Shown here: one piece after another, positions 1-7,306 of the stretch
How the letters are laid out: each line of letters begins with the position of its first letter
How positions within the stretch are numbered: position 1 is the stretch's first letter
Assembly: GCA_018241995.1 (NCBI GenBank)
Contig: JAFECT010000006.1
Coordinates: forward strand, 310,001 to 374,000
Length of the DNA: 64,000 nucleotides
Reading direction: 5' to 3'
Source of the DNA: Pseudomonadota bacterium
GTDB lineage: Bacteria > Pseudomonadota > Alphaproteobacteria > Caulobacterales > Caulobacteraceae
Program-made: the position numbers and the translations under genes
The notes under the pieces: generated by a model
Seen by the model: the letters and a program-made list of their open reading frames with translations, nothing else
Told to the model about the DNA's origin: nothing
The model's database searches: none

Positions 1-217
1 CGCGCAGCGGCCGCACGGCCGCGCCGTCCCAGGCGCGCGCGGTATCGACCCCCGCCTCCAGAGTCTCGGCGTCCAGCTTGCGGCCGGTCTCAGCCGCCCA
101 GGCGGCCCACAGAAGATAGGGCACGTTCTGGTCGTGGCCGTCCTGCAGGTTCAGGCAGGCTTCCCGCGCGCCCGGCTTGGCGTAGGCGGCGACGGCCCAA
201 TTCCAGAGAGTCGTCAC
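1..217 (-). CDS. TIGR02444 family protein, partial (C-terminus outside window)
   Basis: About 72 N-terminal residues are visible before the gene runs off the left edge. The sequence begins V-T-T-L-W-N-W-A and continues with ACLNLQDGHDQNVPYLLWAAW, which resembles the TIGR02444 (DUF2390) family of unknown function, whose members share a Trp-rich start and a C-L-x-L-Q-D-x-H-x-x-N-V core. The GTG start overlaps the TGA of ubiX by four bases (GTGA), so the two genes are probably translationally coupled in one minus-strand operon. The function is not known, and the rest of the protein cannot be judged. Confidence 0.7.
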   Translation of the reverse strand, partial: MTTLWNWAVAAYAKPGAREACLNLQDGHDQNVPYLLWAAWAAETGRKLDAETLEAGVDTARAWDGAAVRPLR

Positions 218-813
218 GCTTCGACGTCGCCTTCGACCGGGCCGATATCGCGGCCCCAGCGCTTGGTGGAGGCCCAGTCCAGGCCGAACAGGTCGAGCGC
301 CCGGCCCACCGACTGGTCGACCATCTCCAGGACCGTGCCGGGGCGCGCATAGAAGGCGGGCAGGGGCGGGGCGATGATCGCGCCCATCTCGGCCAGCTTC
401 ACCAGGGTGCGCAGGTGGCCCAGGTGCAGCGGGGTCTCGCGCACCATCAGGACCAGTGGCCGGCGCTCCTTCAGGGTCACATCGGCGGCGCGGGTCAAAA
501 GGGTGGAGGTCACGCCGGTAGCGATCTCGCTCATGGTCCGCACCGAGCAGGGCGCCACGATCATGCCCAGCGTCCTGAACGAGCCCGAGGCGATGGAGGC
601 GCCGATGTCGCCGATCTTGTGCGCCACCGAGGCCCGCGCGTTCAGCTCGACCGGCGGCAGGCCTTGCTCCTGATTCAGAGTCAGGGCGGCGGCCTTGGTG
701 ACCACCAGGTGGCTTTCGACCCCCAGTTCCGCCAACGCGTCCAGGGTCCTCAGCCCATAGATCGCGCCGGACGCTCCGGATATGCCGACGATCAAGCGTT
801 GCCGGTCTTCCAA
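214..813 (-). CDS. ubiX: UbiX, flavin prenyltransferase
   Basis: This 199-residue protein matches UbiX, which prenylates FMN to make the cofactor used by the UbiD decarboxylase in ubiquinone synthesis. The N-terminal flavin-binding G-I-S-G-A-S-G motif is at about residues 10-16. The central S-x-R-T-x-x-M-I-V-A-P-C-S segment and the C-terminal R-E-T-P-L-H and P-P-x-P-A-F-Y segments are also family hallmarks. Length is normal for the family. UbiD is not in the window. The downstream TIGR02444 gene overlaps its stop by four bases. Confidence 0.95.
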   Translation of the reverse strand: MEDRQRLIVGISGASGAIYGLRTLDALAELGVESHLVVTKAAALTLNQEQGLPPVELNARASVAHKIGDIGASIASGSFRTLGMIVAPCSVRTMSEIATGVTSTLLTRAADVTLKERRPLVLMVRETPLHLGHLRTLVKLAEMGAIIAPPLPAFYARPGTVLEMVDQSVGRALDLFGLDWASTKRWGRDIGPVEGDVEA

Positions 814-918
814 AATCCAGGCCTCCGGAAACTGTGATCAGAAGTAACCCAATGTGATTCAACATGGGACCACGAAGGGTGTGGACTCCTACGGCTTATC
901 CCAAAGGAGGCGCAACCC

Positions 919-1101
919 ATGGCGATCGACGCTCGCATTCGCGAACTCGGCAACCGTCACCGTTCACTCGAAGCCGCGATCGAGGAAGAAATGTCCCGAC
1001 CGGCCAACGACTCTCTCCGATTGTGGGAACTCAAGCGTCGCAAACTCAGGCTCAAGGAAGAGATGGAGACCCTGAAAGGCGACCTTCACCTGCCTCACTA
1101 G
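919..1101 (+). CDS. YdcH/DUF465 family small protein
   Basis: A 60-residue, highly charged protein (R-I-R-E-L-G-N-R-H-R-S-L-E then a Lys/Arg-rich L-K-R-R-K-L-R-L-K-E-E-M). This is the usual composition and length of YdcH-like DUF465 proteins, which are predicted to form a short helical hairpin or coiled coil. The biochemical role is unknown. A good AAAGGAGG ribosome binding site lies about 10 bases before the ATG. The gene stands alone between divergent ubiX and convergent trcR and ends in a strong hairpin. Confidence 0.85.
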   Translation: MAIDARIRELGNRHRSLEAAIEEEMSRPANDSLRLWELKRRKLRLKEEMETLKGDLHLPH

Positions 1102-1106
1102 ATGCG

Positions 1107-1140
1107 AAAAGGCCCCGGAGCGCCGCTCCGGGGCCTCATT
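1107..1140. terminator. Bidirectional terminator between the DUF465 gene and trcR
   Basis: A perfect 11-bp GC-rich stem (1110-1120 with 1126-1136) closes a 5-base loop. It is followed by TTTTCG on the minus strand and a weaker CATTCGTT on the plus strand. It lies between two convergent genes and could serve both. Confidence 0.75.
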
Positions 1141-1164
1141 CGTTATAGGCGTCTCTGCCGGGCT

Positions 1165-1869
1165 TTAGTGCAGGTCGTCGCCGTCGTCGTCCTCGACGTC
1201 ATGAGCGGGCGCTTCGTGCGTTTCCGCCTCGTGATCTTCGTGGCCGTCGTCGTGGGCGGCTTCGTCCTCGACGACCTCTTCGGCGCCGGCTTCGGCCGCG
1301 GGCTTCAGCGTGGCGCCGCCGCCCTTCTTGGCCTCTTCACGAGCGCGCTTCTCGGCGGCCTTCTTGACGATGTCGTCGAGCTCGAGCTGGGTCACCAGGC
1401 CCAGGGTCACCGGATCGACCGGCTTGATGTTGGCCGCGTTCCAGTGGGTGCGGTCGCGCACCTGCAGGATGGTCGCCTTGGTGGTGCCGAGCAGCTTGGA
1501 GATCTGCGCGTCGGTGATCTCCGGGTGATTGCGCAGGAACCAGGCGATGGCGTCCGGGCGATCCTGGCGGCGCGACACGGGCGTGTAGCGCGGCGCCTTC
1601 TTGCTGGGCTTCAAGAGTTCGGCGTGGCGGCTGACCAGGGCCTTCATGCGGTACTTCGGATCGTTGTTGGCCTTGTCGAGCTCCTCGCGCGACAGCTGGC
1701 CGTTGGCGATCGGGTCGGCGCCGCGGATGTCGCGCGCCACTTCGCCGTCGGCGATGCCCTTCACCTCGAGCGGGTGCAGGCCGCAGAAATCGGCGATCTG
1801 CTCGAAGGTCATGGAGGTGTTGTCCACCAGCCAGACGGCGGTCGCCTTGGGCATCAGGATGTCGGTCAT
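1165..1869 (-). CDS. trcR: TrcR/DUF1013 family cell-cycle transcriptional regulator
   Basis: The 234-residue protein matches the alphaproteobacterial DUF1013 family, now described as TrcR after a cell-cycle regulator. The conserved core runs from about residue 1 to 165: MTDILMPKATAVWLVDNTS, a helix-turn-helix-like first half around F-E-Q-I-A-D-F-C-G-L-H, and a second one around I-S-K-L-L-G-T-T-K-A-T-I. The last 50 or so residues are a low-complexity tail rich in Asp, Glu and His, unlike the compact end expected of a small DNA-binding protein. The gene is monocistronic, facing the DUF465 terminator. The family is clear; targets in this organism are unknown. Confidence 0.85.
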   Translation of the reverse strand: MTDILMPKATAVWLVDNTSMTFEQIADFCGLHPLEVKGIADGEVARDIRGADPIANGQLSREELDKANNDPKYRMKALVSRHAELLKPSKKAPRYTPVSRRQDRPDAIAWFLRNHPEITDAQISKLLGTTKATILQVRDRTHWNAANIKPVDPVTLGLVTQLELDDIVKKAAEKRAREEAKKGGGATLKPAAEAGAEEVVEDEAAHDDGHEDHEAETHEAPAHDVEDDDGDDLH

Positions 1870-1923
1870 GCGCGTTCCTGCTCTCGTTCTTTCGGCGGTC
1901 GTGGGAACCCGCCGGAAACAGCG

Positions 1924-1947
1924 GCGCCCGGCCTTTCGGCCGGGCGC
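1924..1947 (-). terminator. Perfect hairpin between the DUF72 gene and trcR
   Basis: A 10-bp perfect stem (GCGCCCGGCC with GGCCGGGCGC) around a TTTC loop, read as GAAA on the minus strand. It follows the DUF72 stop codon and precedes trcR. The downstream minus-strand sequence (GCTGTTTCC) has only a short T run, so termination strength is uncertain. Confidence 0.4.
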
Positions 1948-2011
1948 GAGTGGCAGCGATATAGGCTTTTTCGCGGCCCAAGGGAACAGCCTATCGGCCG
2001 CACCTCAGGTG

Positions 2012-2725
2012 TCAGGCCAGCATCACCTTCAGGCGGTCGGCGTCGCGCGGCGCGTGGCCGCCGATATCGTTGTCGAAATAGACGTAGGCGTCCTTGCCCC
2101 AGTCGCGCAGACGACCGGCCCAGGCCGACAGCGTGCGGCTGTCATAGGCGCCGCGATAGGCCCCGCCCGGCCCATGCCCGCGCACATAGACCCAGGAGGC
2201 GGGCGCCTCCCAGGGCGACGGCGCATCGTGATGGTCTGAGATGACCAGGGCCGCGTCGTGCTCGGTCAGCAGGGTGAAGATTTCGGCCGCGTACCAGCTG
2301 GGGTGACGGAACTCCATCGCGCAGCGATGTTCGCGCGGTAGGGCGCTGAGGAAATGCGCCAGCCGCTCGCGATCGGCCTTCATGGAGGGCGGCAGCTGAA
2401 AGAAGGCCGGACCCATCCGATCCTCCAGGCCCTGCATGCGGCCGAACACGAGTTCGATGCTTTCCTCGGGCTCCAACAGGCGCTTCAGGTGGGTGATGAA
2501 GCGCGAGCCCTTCCAGCTGAACAGGAAGTCCTCTGGCGTGCGGTCACGCCAGCCCCTGACTGCAGACTCGGTCGGCAGGCGGTAGAACGAGGCGTTGATC
2601 TCGGCCGTGTCGAAGCGGGAAGCGTAGTAGCCGAGTTCGTCCTTGATCCTCAGACCCCCGGGATAGAAGTCCCCGCGCCAGTGGCGATAGACCCATCCTG
2701 AGGTTCCGACCCTGAATTCAGCCAT
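2012..2725 (-). CDS. DUF72 domain-containing protein
   Basis: A 237-residue DUF72 (YecE-like) protein, a TIM-barrel family of unknown function. Characteristic elements are F-R-V-G-T-S-G-W-V-Y at the start, A-E-I-N-A-S-F-Y-R-L-P near residue 45, S-W-K-G-S-R-F-I-T-H-L-K-R, M-E-F-R-H-P-S-W near the middle, and V-Y-F-D-N-D near the C-terminus. The ATG at 2725 was chosen because family homology begins there; the frame is open further upstream. Length is normal for the family. Confidence 0.85.
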   Translation of the reverse strand: MAEFRVGTSGWVYRHWRGDFYPGGLRIKDELGYYASRFDTAEINASFYRLPTESAVRGWRDRTPEDFLFSWKGSRFITHLKRLLEPEESIELVFGRMQGLEDRMGPAFFQLPPSMKADRERLAHFLSALPREHRCAMEFRHPSWYAAEIFTLLTEHDAALVISDHHDAPSPWEAPASWVYVRGHGPGGAYRGAYDSRTLSAWAGRLRDWGKDAYVYFDNDIGGHAPRDADRLKVMLA

Positions 2726-2763
2726 GAGCCCAAAGCGCGCCGCCGGGGGGCTCCGTTCCGCGC

Positions 2764-3144
2764 CTATTTGGTCAGGGTGGCCGCCTTGTGCCGCGCTCCG
2801 CCCGACACGACGTCCAACTGGCCCGTGCCGTCGGCGTGGACGATGATGATGTAGGTCTGGGCTTTGCCGTTGGGCCTGCAGCTCAGCTCGACATCCGGGC
2901 CGACGGGCTTGGGCGGACCGCATTTGCCGGTGGTGAATACGGCCTCGTTGGTTTCCGCGTCGGTGAAAGCCGCATCGAAGGTCAGATCCGGGTGCACCGC
3001 CACGGCGCCCCCGTCCGTTGTGCCCCAGTCGCCGCTCTTGAAGGAAGGCTGGGCCAGGGCCGAGCCCGCGCCGAAAGCCAGAACCACTGCAAAGCTACAG
3101 GCGTGCGCGATACTCCCCGCACGCCGACCCGACGCGAAACGCAT
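2764..3144 (-). CDS. Exported hypothetical protein
   Basis: A 126-residue protein with an N-terminal signal peptide: positive start (M-R-F-A-S-G-R-R), hydrophobic stretch, and a probable cleavage after A-L-A near residue 32. The mature part is small, with a Cys pair (K-C-G-P-P and L-S-C-R-P) that could form a disulfide. The ATG at 3144 is preceded by GAGGAGG at good spacing, which decides the start over an upstream in-frame ATG. No family is recognised. It is probably periplasmic. Confidence 0.7.
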   Translation of the reverse strand: MRFASGRRAGSIAHACSFAVVLAFGAGSALAQPSFKSGDWGTTDGGAVAVHPDLTFDAAFTDAETNEAVFTTGKCGPPKPVGPDVELSCRPNGKAQTYIIIVHADGTGQLDVVSGGARHKAATLTK

Positions 3145-3189
3145 GGCCGCCTCCTCGTGCACAGGCGGCCAACATAACACCGCTATGGC

Positions 3190-4179
3190 TCAGGTTAAGA
3201 GGATGATCTTCCCGAAGTGAGCGCCGTCCTCGAGGCGCCGGTGGGCGTCCGCGGCGCGCGCCAGCGGGAAGGTGTGGTCGATCACCGTCTTCAGCTTGCC
3301 CGCGGCCAGCCAGGGCCACACAGTCTGCTCGACAGCTGCGGCCAGGCGCGCCTTCTCGTCGGCGGGACGGTTGCGCAAGGTGGAGCCGGTCACGGTCAGG
3401 CGCTGGGTCTGGATGCGGCGCAGGTCCACGTTCGCCATGCTGCCGGCCTGGAAGGCGATCAGCACCAGCCGGCCGTCGAGCTTCAGGCACTCCAGGTTTT
3501 TCGCCGTGAAGTCGCCGCCCACCATGTCGAGGATCACATCGGCGCCGCCCGCGGCCTTGACCGCCTCGACCCAGTCGCCGGCCGTGGAATCCAGCGAGAT
3601 GTCGGCGCCCAGACCTCGCGCCTGCTCCGCCTTCGCCGTACCGCGGGAGGTGGCGATCACTCGGGCGCCCGCCGCCTTGGCCATCTGGATCGCAGTCACC
3701 CCGATGCCGGAGGTGGCGCCATGCAGCATCAGGGTCTCGCCGGCCTTCAGCCCGCCCCGCTCGAACACGTTGGCGAAGACGGTGAACACCGTCTCCGGCA
3801 GGCCTGCGGCGGCCTCGAAGCTCAAGCCTTCCGGAATCGGCAGGGCGTGCCGCGCGTCCACGACGGCCCATTCCGCGTAGCCTCCGCCGCCGAGCAGGGC
3901 GGTGACACAGTCGCCGACCTTCCAGCGCGGCGCGCCCTCGCCCAGGCCTGCGACCTCGCCCGCCACTTCCAGGCCGAGCGTCTCCGGCGCGCCGGGCGGT
4001 GGCGGATAGAGCCCCATGCGTTGCAGGATATCGGGACGGTTCACGCCTGCGACGCGCACGCGGATCAATATCTGGCCGGGACCGGGCTCAGGGCGCGCCG
4101 TCTCAACCAGGACCAGGGCTTCCGGGCCGCCGCGACCGCCCTCGACGGCGATCGCCTTCATCATTGCGTCTGCGCCCAT
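3190..4179 (-). CDS. NAD(P)H-quinone oxidoreductase, zinc-free MDR superfamily
   Basis: The 329-residue protein belongs to the quinone oxidoreductase/PIG3 branch of the medium-chain dehydrogenases. It has the N-terminal GroES-like fold (V-N-R-P-D-I-L-Q-R-M-G-L-Y-P-P-P at about 48-63, typical of the PIG3 type) and a Rossmann half with H-G-A-T-S-G-I-G-V-T-A-I-Q-M-A-K near residues 154-169. No catalytic zinc ligands are seen. It likely reduces quinones or alpha,beta-unsaturated carbonyls with NADPH in the cytosol. Met6 or Met7 are alternative starts. Confidence 0.88.
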   Translation of the reverse strand: MGADAMMKAIAVEGGRGGPEALVLVETARPEPGPGQILIRVRVAGVNRPDILQRMGLYPPPPGAPETLGLEVAGEVAGLGEGAPRWKVGDCVTALLGGGGYAEWAVVDARHALPIPEGLSFEAAAGLPETVFTVFANVFERGGLKAGETLMLHGATSGIGVTAIQMAKAAGARVIATSRGTAKAEQARGLGADISLDSTAGDWVEAVKAAGGADVILDMVGGDFTAKNLECLKLDGRLVLIAFQAGSMANVDLRRIQTQRLTVTGSTLRNRPADEKARLAAAVEQTVWPWLAAGKLKTVIDHTFPLARAADAHRRLEDGAHFGKIILLT

Positions 4180-4249
4180 GCTTGCATTCCTTCGCCTAGG
4201 AGCGTTCTCATAGGAGCAGAAGTGAGACGATCAAAGGGAGGTCGCGTCC

Positions 4250-4456
4250 GTGTTCGACGAAAGTCTTCCTCGGCCCGCGCGCGGCGCCGTCCTGATCGAA
4301 CTGGGTAAGGAGGACCTTGAGCTCTACGGGGCCAAGGAGCTGCAGGAGCGCATTGAGGCTTTGGAGGCGGAGATCAGCCGCACCCGAAGCGCGATCGACA
4401 GCCGCGAAGCGCGGCGCAGCGCTGCGGACGCCCTTTTCTCGTTCAAGAGTCCTTAA
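4250..4456 (+). CDS. DUF1192 family small coiled-coil protein
   Basis: A 68-residue protein with the DUF1192 core L-S/G-K-E-D-L-E-L-Y-G-A-K-E-L-Q-E-R-I-E-A-L-E-A-E-I, followed by a short coiled coil and a Phe-rich end (A-D-A-L-F-S-F-K). The start is GTG at 4250, supported by AAGGGAGG 8-9 bases upstream. DUF1192 genes often sit near rcdA-like DUF1465 genes in alphaproteobacteria, as here. The molecular function is unknown. Confidence 0.85.
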   Translation: MFDESLPRPARGAVLIELGKEDLELYGAKELQERIEALEAEISRTRSAIDSREARRSAADALFSFKSP

Positions 4457-4554
4457 TCATAAGGCTGTCAGGGCTTAGGCTCTGGCACGGCCATTGCACG
4501 TTGGGGCGGGATGGCGCGATGTTCGCGCCGGCCTGGCATAGGGGCGTCGAGTTC

Positions 4555-5070
4555 ATGGTTGAAGTGGTGGCGGACATCTCCCCCGTGCAGGCCGAGGTGG
4601 TGCGCGATTTCGCTCGCTCCGAACTGTTCGATCGCACCTTCCAGGAAGGCATGGAGCTGGTCGAGGAGACCGCCTCCTACCTGGACGGCGAAGGTCGCCG
4701 CGACTCCAAGCTTCTGTCCCGCGCCGGGGCCCTGGCTTACGCCGGGGAAAGCATGCGCCTGACCACGCGCCTGATGCAGGTGGCCTCGTGGCTCCTGGTC
4801 CAACGGGCCGTGCGCGAAGGCGACATGGACCCGCGCGAGGCCTGCCTGTCACGCTACCGCATCGGCGCCCAATCGATCTGCCAGGGCGAGGCCAAGGAAA
4901 ACCTGGACGAGATGCCGGTGGGGTTGATGAGCCTTTTGGACCAGTCGGAGCGGCTCTATGAGCGCGTCCTGTACCTGGACCGCAAGATGTTCGTCGAAGG
5001 CCCGGTCGAGGACGCCGTCCACCCGGTGCTGTCCCAGCATGAGCGCCTGGCCGCCGCGTTCGGGCGGTAA
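4555..5070 (+). CDS. rcdA: RcdA, adaptor for regulated ClpXP proteolysis of CtrA (DUF1465)
   Basis: The 171-residue product matches RcdA/DUF1465, a helical-bundle adaptor that in Caulobacter works with CpdR and PopA to deliver CtrA to ClpXP at the stalked pole. Family signatures are S-E-L-F-D-R-T-F-Q-E-G-M-x-L-V-E-E-x-A-S-Y-L-D-G-E-G-R-R and A-G-E-S-M-R-L-T-T-R-L-M-Q-V-A-S-W-L-L-V-Q-R-A-V. The ATG at 4555 gives the family length; upstream in-frame starts at 4501 (TTG) or 4519 (ATG) would add up to 18 residues. A C-terminal disordered tail, important in Caulobacter RcdA, is not obvious here. Confidence 0.9.
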   Translation: MVEVVADISPVQAEVVRDFARSELFDRTFQEGMELVEETASYLDGEGRRDSKLLSRAGALAYAGESMRLTTRLMQVASWLLVQRAVREGDMDPREACLSRYRIGAQSICQGEAKENLDEMPVGLMSLLDQSERLYERVLYLDRKMFVEGPVEDAVHPVLSQHERLAAAFGR

Positions 5071-5073
5071 GCC

Positions 5074-6732
5074 TTACGGCCCGACATCCTCGGTCTTCGT
5101 GCGATCGGCCGGCTTGAACGACAGGGCGCCCACGCCCAAGGCCTCGCCCAGCTTGGAATCCCAGCCGTAGACATCCTTGCGGAAGGCCACGCGATCCGCG
5201 CCGGTCATGAAGGCGGTCCAGTAGAGCAGGCGCACCGGGATTTCCCGGCCCATCTGCACCCGTTTGGAGTCGTGGCTGGCCTGGGCCTCGTCGAAGGTCG
5301 CCAGGGCCTCGGGGTTATCGGCCAGCAGCATACGCGCGAACTCCACCGCGTCCGAGACCCGGATGCAGCCGTGGCTCAGGTGGCGCTGGTTGCGGGCGAA
5401 CAGCCGCCGCGAGGGCGTGTCGTGCAGGTAGATGGCGTAGGGATCGACTACCTCGAACTTGACCAGCCCCAAGGCGCTCTTCGGGCCCGCGCGCTGCACC
5501 ACGTGGCCGTCGGCGGCGACATACATGTCTTCCGCGGCCAGATAGGCGGGCCCCTTGGGGAATATCTCCTTGGCGGCGATGTCGGCGGGCACGTTCCAGG
5601 GCGGATTGGCCAGGATGGTCGAGAAGCTGGCCTCGATCGACGGTGTCGGTTTGGTCGCCTTGCCGTTGATGACCGGACGGCCGTAGGGCTTGCCATCCTT
5701 CCAGTAGACCAGGATCGAAGCGGCGGTGTTCACGTCGATCCGTTCCGGCGCCACCACGCGCGCCAGCCAGCGGCGGCGCTCGAGGTTGGTGGCGATCATG
5801 CGGGCGCGGTCCTCGGCGGTGGCGCGCAACTCGTCCTGGGTGTCGGCGCCGATCACGCCGTCGTCGGGCAGGCCGTGGCGCTGCTGGAAGATCTTCATCG
5901 CCTCGACCAGCTCGGGCGCATAGACGGCGCCGTCGACCGGATGATCCAGGTCGCCCTCGGCCAGCAGGCGCTTGGTCAGGGCGGGAATGCGCGGATCCGC
6001 GGCGCCCGGCTTGATCACCACGCCCGGCTTGAAGGCCGGCCAGCCGCCGCGCATGGCGATGTCGCGATAGCGCAGATAGGCCGAGGTCAGGCCCTGGTAG
6101 CCCTTGTCGTCCGGCGGCAGGGCGTTGAACCAGGGCGTCAGCTGATGGCTGTCGACGGCGGTGCTCAGGCCCCCCGCCACGTCCACGACGTTGCGGTGCA
6201 GGGTGAAGATGTCCTCGACCTGGTTCGGATCGACCCGGCCGTCGGCCAGGGCCGAAGCATAGTCGAGCGCGGCTCGGGTCAGGCGGATGTCGCGCTCCGG
6301 GCCGCGCGCGCCGTTCAGGTCGGGCAGGAAATCCTTGGGGTTCAGCGCCTGGCGCGTGGCGTCGTTCAGGATGCCGATCAGCTGGGTCTCATCGGCCTTG
6401 TTCCAGGCCGGCTTGAAGTTGCGGCGCTGGTAGAAGCGCAGCACCGGGTCGCTCGGCGACAGGGATGCGGTCGCGGCCTTCAGCGCCGGATCGACCGGCG
6501 GCCCGGAGGGAACGGGAACCGGCGCGCCCACGGCCTGGGACGGTGAGGTCGAGCCGGTGGTTGGCTTGGGCGCCGTGGGGCTCGGCTTCGCGGTCGGCTT
6601 GGCCGCCGCGGGCTTTGCCACAGCAGGCTTTGTGACAGGCGGCGGGGCCGACGTCTGGGCCTGCGCCAGGGGCGCGATAGCGGTGGAGGCGGCCAAGAGC
6701 GCCAACGCCGGAACGAGGTACGGTCTGATCAT
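5074..6732 (-). CDS. L,D-transpeptidase, YcbB/LdtD type
   Basis: The 552-residue protein has a signal peptide (L-A-A-S-T-A-I-A-P-L-A-Q-A), a Pro/Ala/Thr-rich linker to about residue 80, an N-terminal scaffold domain, a peptidoglycan-binding region (I-F-Q-Q-R-H-G-L-P-D-D-G-V-I-G), and a C-terminal YkuD catalytic domain. The catalytic motif S-H-G-C-I-R-V places the nucleophile at Cys456, with the paired His in Y-L-H-D-T-P-S. Such enzymes form 3-3 crosslinks in periplasmic peptidoglycan. The ATG at 6732 was chosen because it gives a normal signal peptide. It is convergent with rcdA, with only 3 bases between stop codons. Confidence 0.9.
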   Translation of the reverse strand: MIRPYLVPALALLAASTAIAPLAQAQTSAPPPVTKPAVAKPAAAKPTAKPSPTAPKPTTGSTSPSQAVGAPVPVPSGPPVDPALKAATASLSPSDPVLRFYQRRNFKPAWNKADETQLIGILNDATRQALNPKDFLPDLNGARGPERDIRLTRAALDYASALADGRVDPNQVEDIFTLHRNVVDVAGGLSTAVDSHQLTPWFNALPPDDKGYQGLTSAYLRYRDIAMRGGWPAFKPGVVIKPGAADPRIPALTKRLLAEGDLDHPVDGAVYAPELVEAMKIFQQRHGLPDDGVIGADTQDELRATAEDRARMIATNLERRRWLARVVAPERIDVNTAASILVYWKDGKPYGRPVINGKATKPTPSIEASFSTILANPPWNVPADIAAKEIFPKGPAYLAAEDMYVAADGHVVQRAGPKSALGLVKFEVVDPYAIYLHDTPSRRLFARNQRHLSHGCIRVSDAVEFARMLLADNPEALATFDEAQASHDSKRVQMGREIPVRLLYWTAFMTGADRVAFRKDVYGWDSKLGEALGVGALSFKPADRTKTEDVGP

Positions 6733-6825
6733 GTCCAACCCGACTCGAAGGCGACGCAGCGCGCCTGCCCCCAGATGAAGCATATTCAGGTGCAAATCCG
6801 AAAGAGGGCGCCGGTTCCGCACTAG

Positions 6826-6859
6826 GCAAAAACAAAGCGCCGACCTTTCGATCGGCGCC
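6826..6859 (-). terminator. Rho-independent terminator of rpmE
   Basis: On the minus strand a 7-bp stem (GCGCCGA paired with TCGGCGC) is followed at once by TTTGTTTTTGCC. It lies 44 bases after the rpmE stop codon. Confidence 0.85.
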
Positions 6860-6902
6860 CGGTGTGACCTTTTGGTCGACGGCTGGAGAAGGCTTTCGAG
6901 CC

Positions 6903-7127
6903 TTACTTCTTGAGGAAGCCGCCGTACTTCGCCGCGAAGCGCGACACGCGGCCGCCGCGGTCGAGCAGGGTCTGGTTGCCGCCGGTCCACGCCGGATGGG
7001 TGCGCGGATCGATATCCAGGTTCAGGGTCGCGCCTTCCTTACCCATGGTCGAACGCGTCTGATAGGTCGTCCCGTCCGTCATCACCACGGTGATGAAGTG
7101 ATAGTCGGGGTGAATGTCCTGTTTCAT
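6903..7127 (-). CDS. rpmE: 50S ribosomal protein L31 (RpmE)
   Basis: The 74-residue protein begins [10 protein letters not shown] and carries the L31 hallmark H-P-A-W-T-G (usual form H-P-F-Y-T-G). It has no C-x-x-C zinc motif, so it is the zinc-independent form. It binds between the large and small subunits at the central protuberance. The gene is monocistronic, with a terminator after it and a terminator-like hairpin in its short leader. Confidence 0.95.
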   Translation of the reverse strand: MKQDIHPDYHFITVVMTDGTTYQTRSTMGKEGATLNLDIDPRTHPAWTGGNQTLLDRGGRVSRFAAKYGGFLKK

Positions 7128-7159
7128 CGGCTCGGTCCGCAAGAAAGTCGCGTAAACGG

Positions 7160-7185
7160 AAAAACCCGCCGGCAGTCCCGGCGGG
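7160..7185 (-). terminator. Terminator-like hairpin in the rpmE leader (possible attenuator)
   Basis: On the minus strand, CCCGCCGG and CCGGCGGG (7165-7172 and 7178-7185) form a perfect 8-bp stem with a 5-base loop, followed by TTTTTCCGTTT. It lies 33 bases before the rpmE start and downstream of its probable promoter. The gene on the other side is divergent, so no other minus-strand transcript needs ending here. It looks like a regulatory leader rather than an end-of-operon terminator. Confidence 0.65.
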
Positions 7186-7193
7186 AGCGCGCG

Positions 7194-7222
7194 TCTATAC
7201 ACGCGGGGGGGCAGGGGGGCAA
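7194..7222 (-). promoter_or_regulatory. Probable rpmE promoter
   Basis: On the minus strand there is TTGCCC (7217-7222), a 17-base spacer and TATAGA (7194-7199). Transcription would begin a few bases before the leader hairpin, giving a leader of about 60 bases. Confidence 0.5.
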
Positions 7223-7306
7223 GTGCGCCGCGCAATCCGTCCAAACCGGGGCGAATCCGCTCTATGATCCGACCCCGGCCATCGCCAGGAACAGCGAAAG
7301 TCACCC

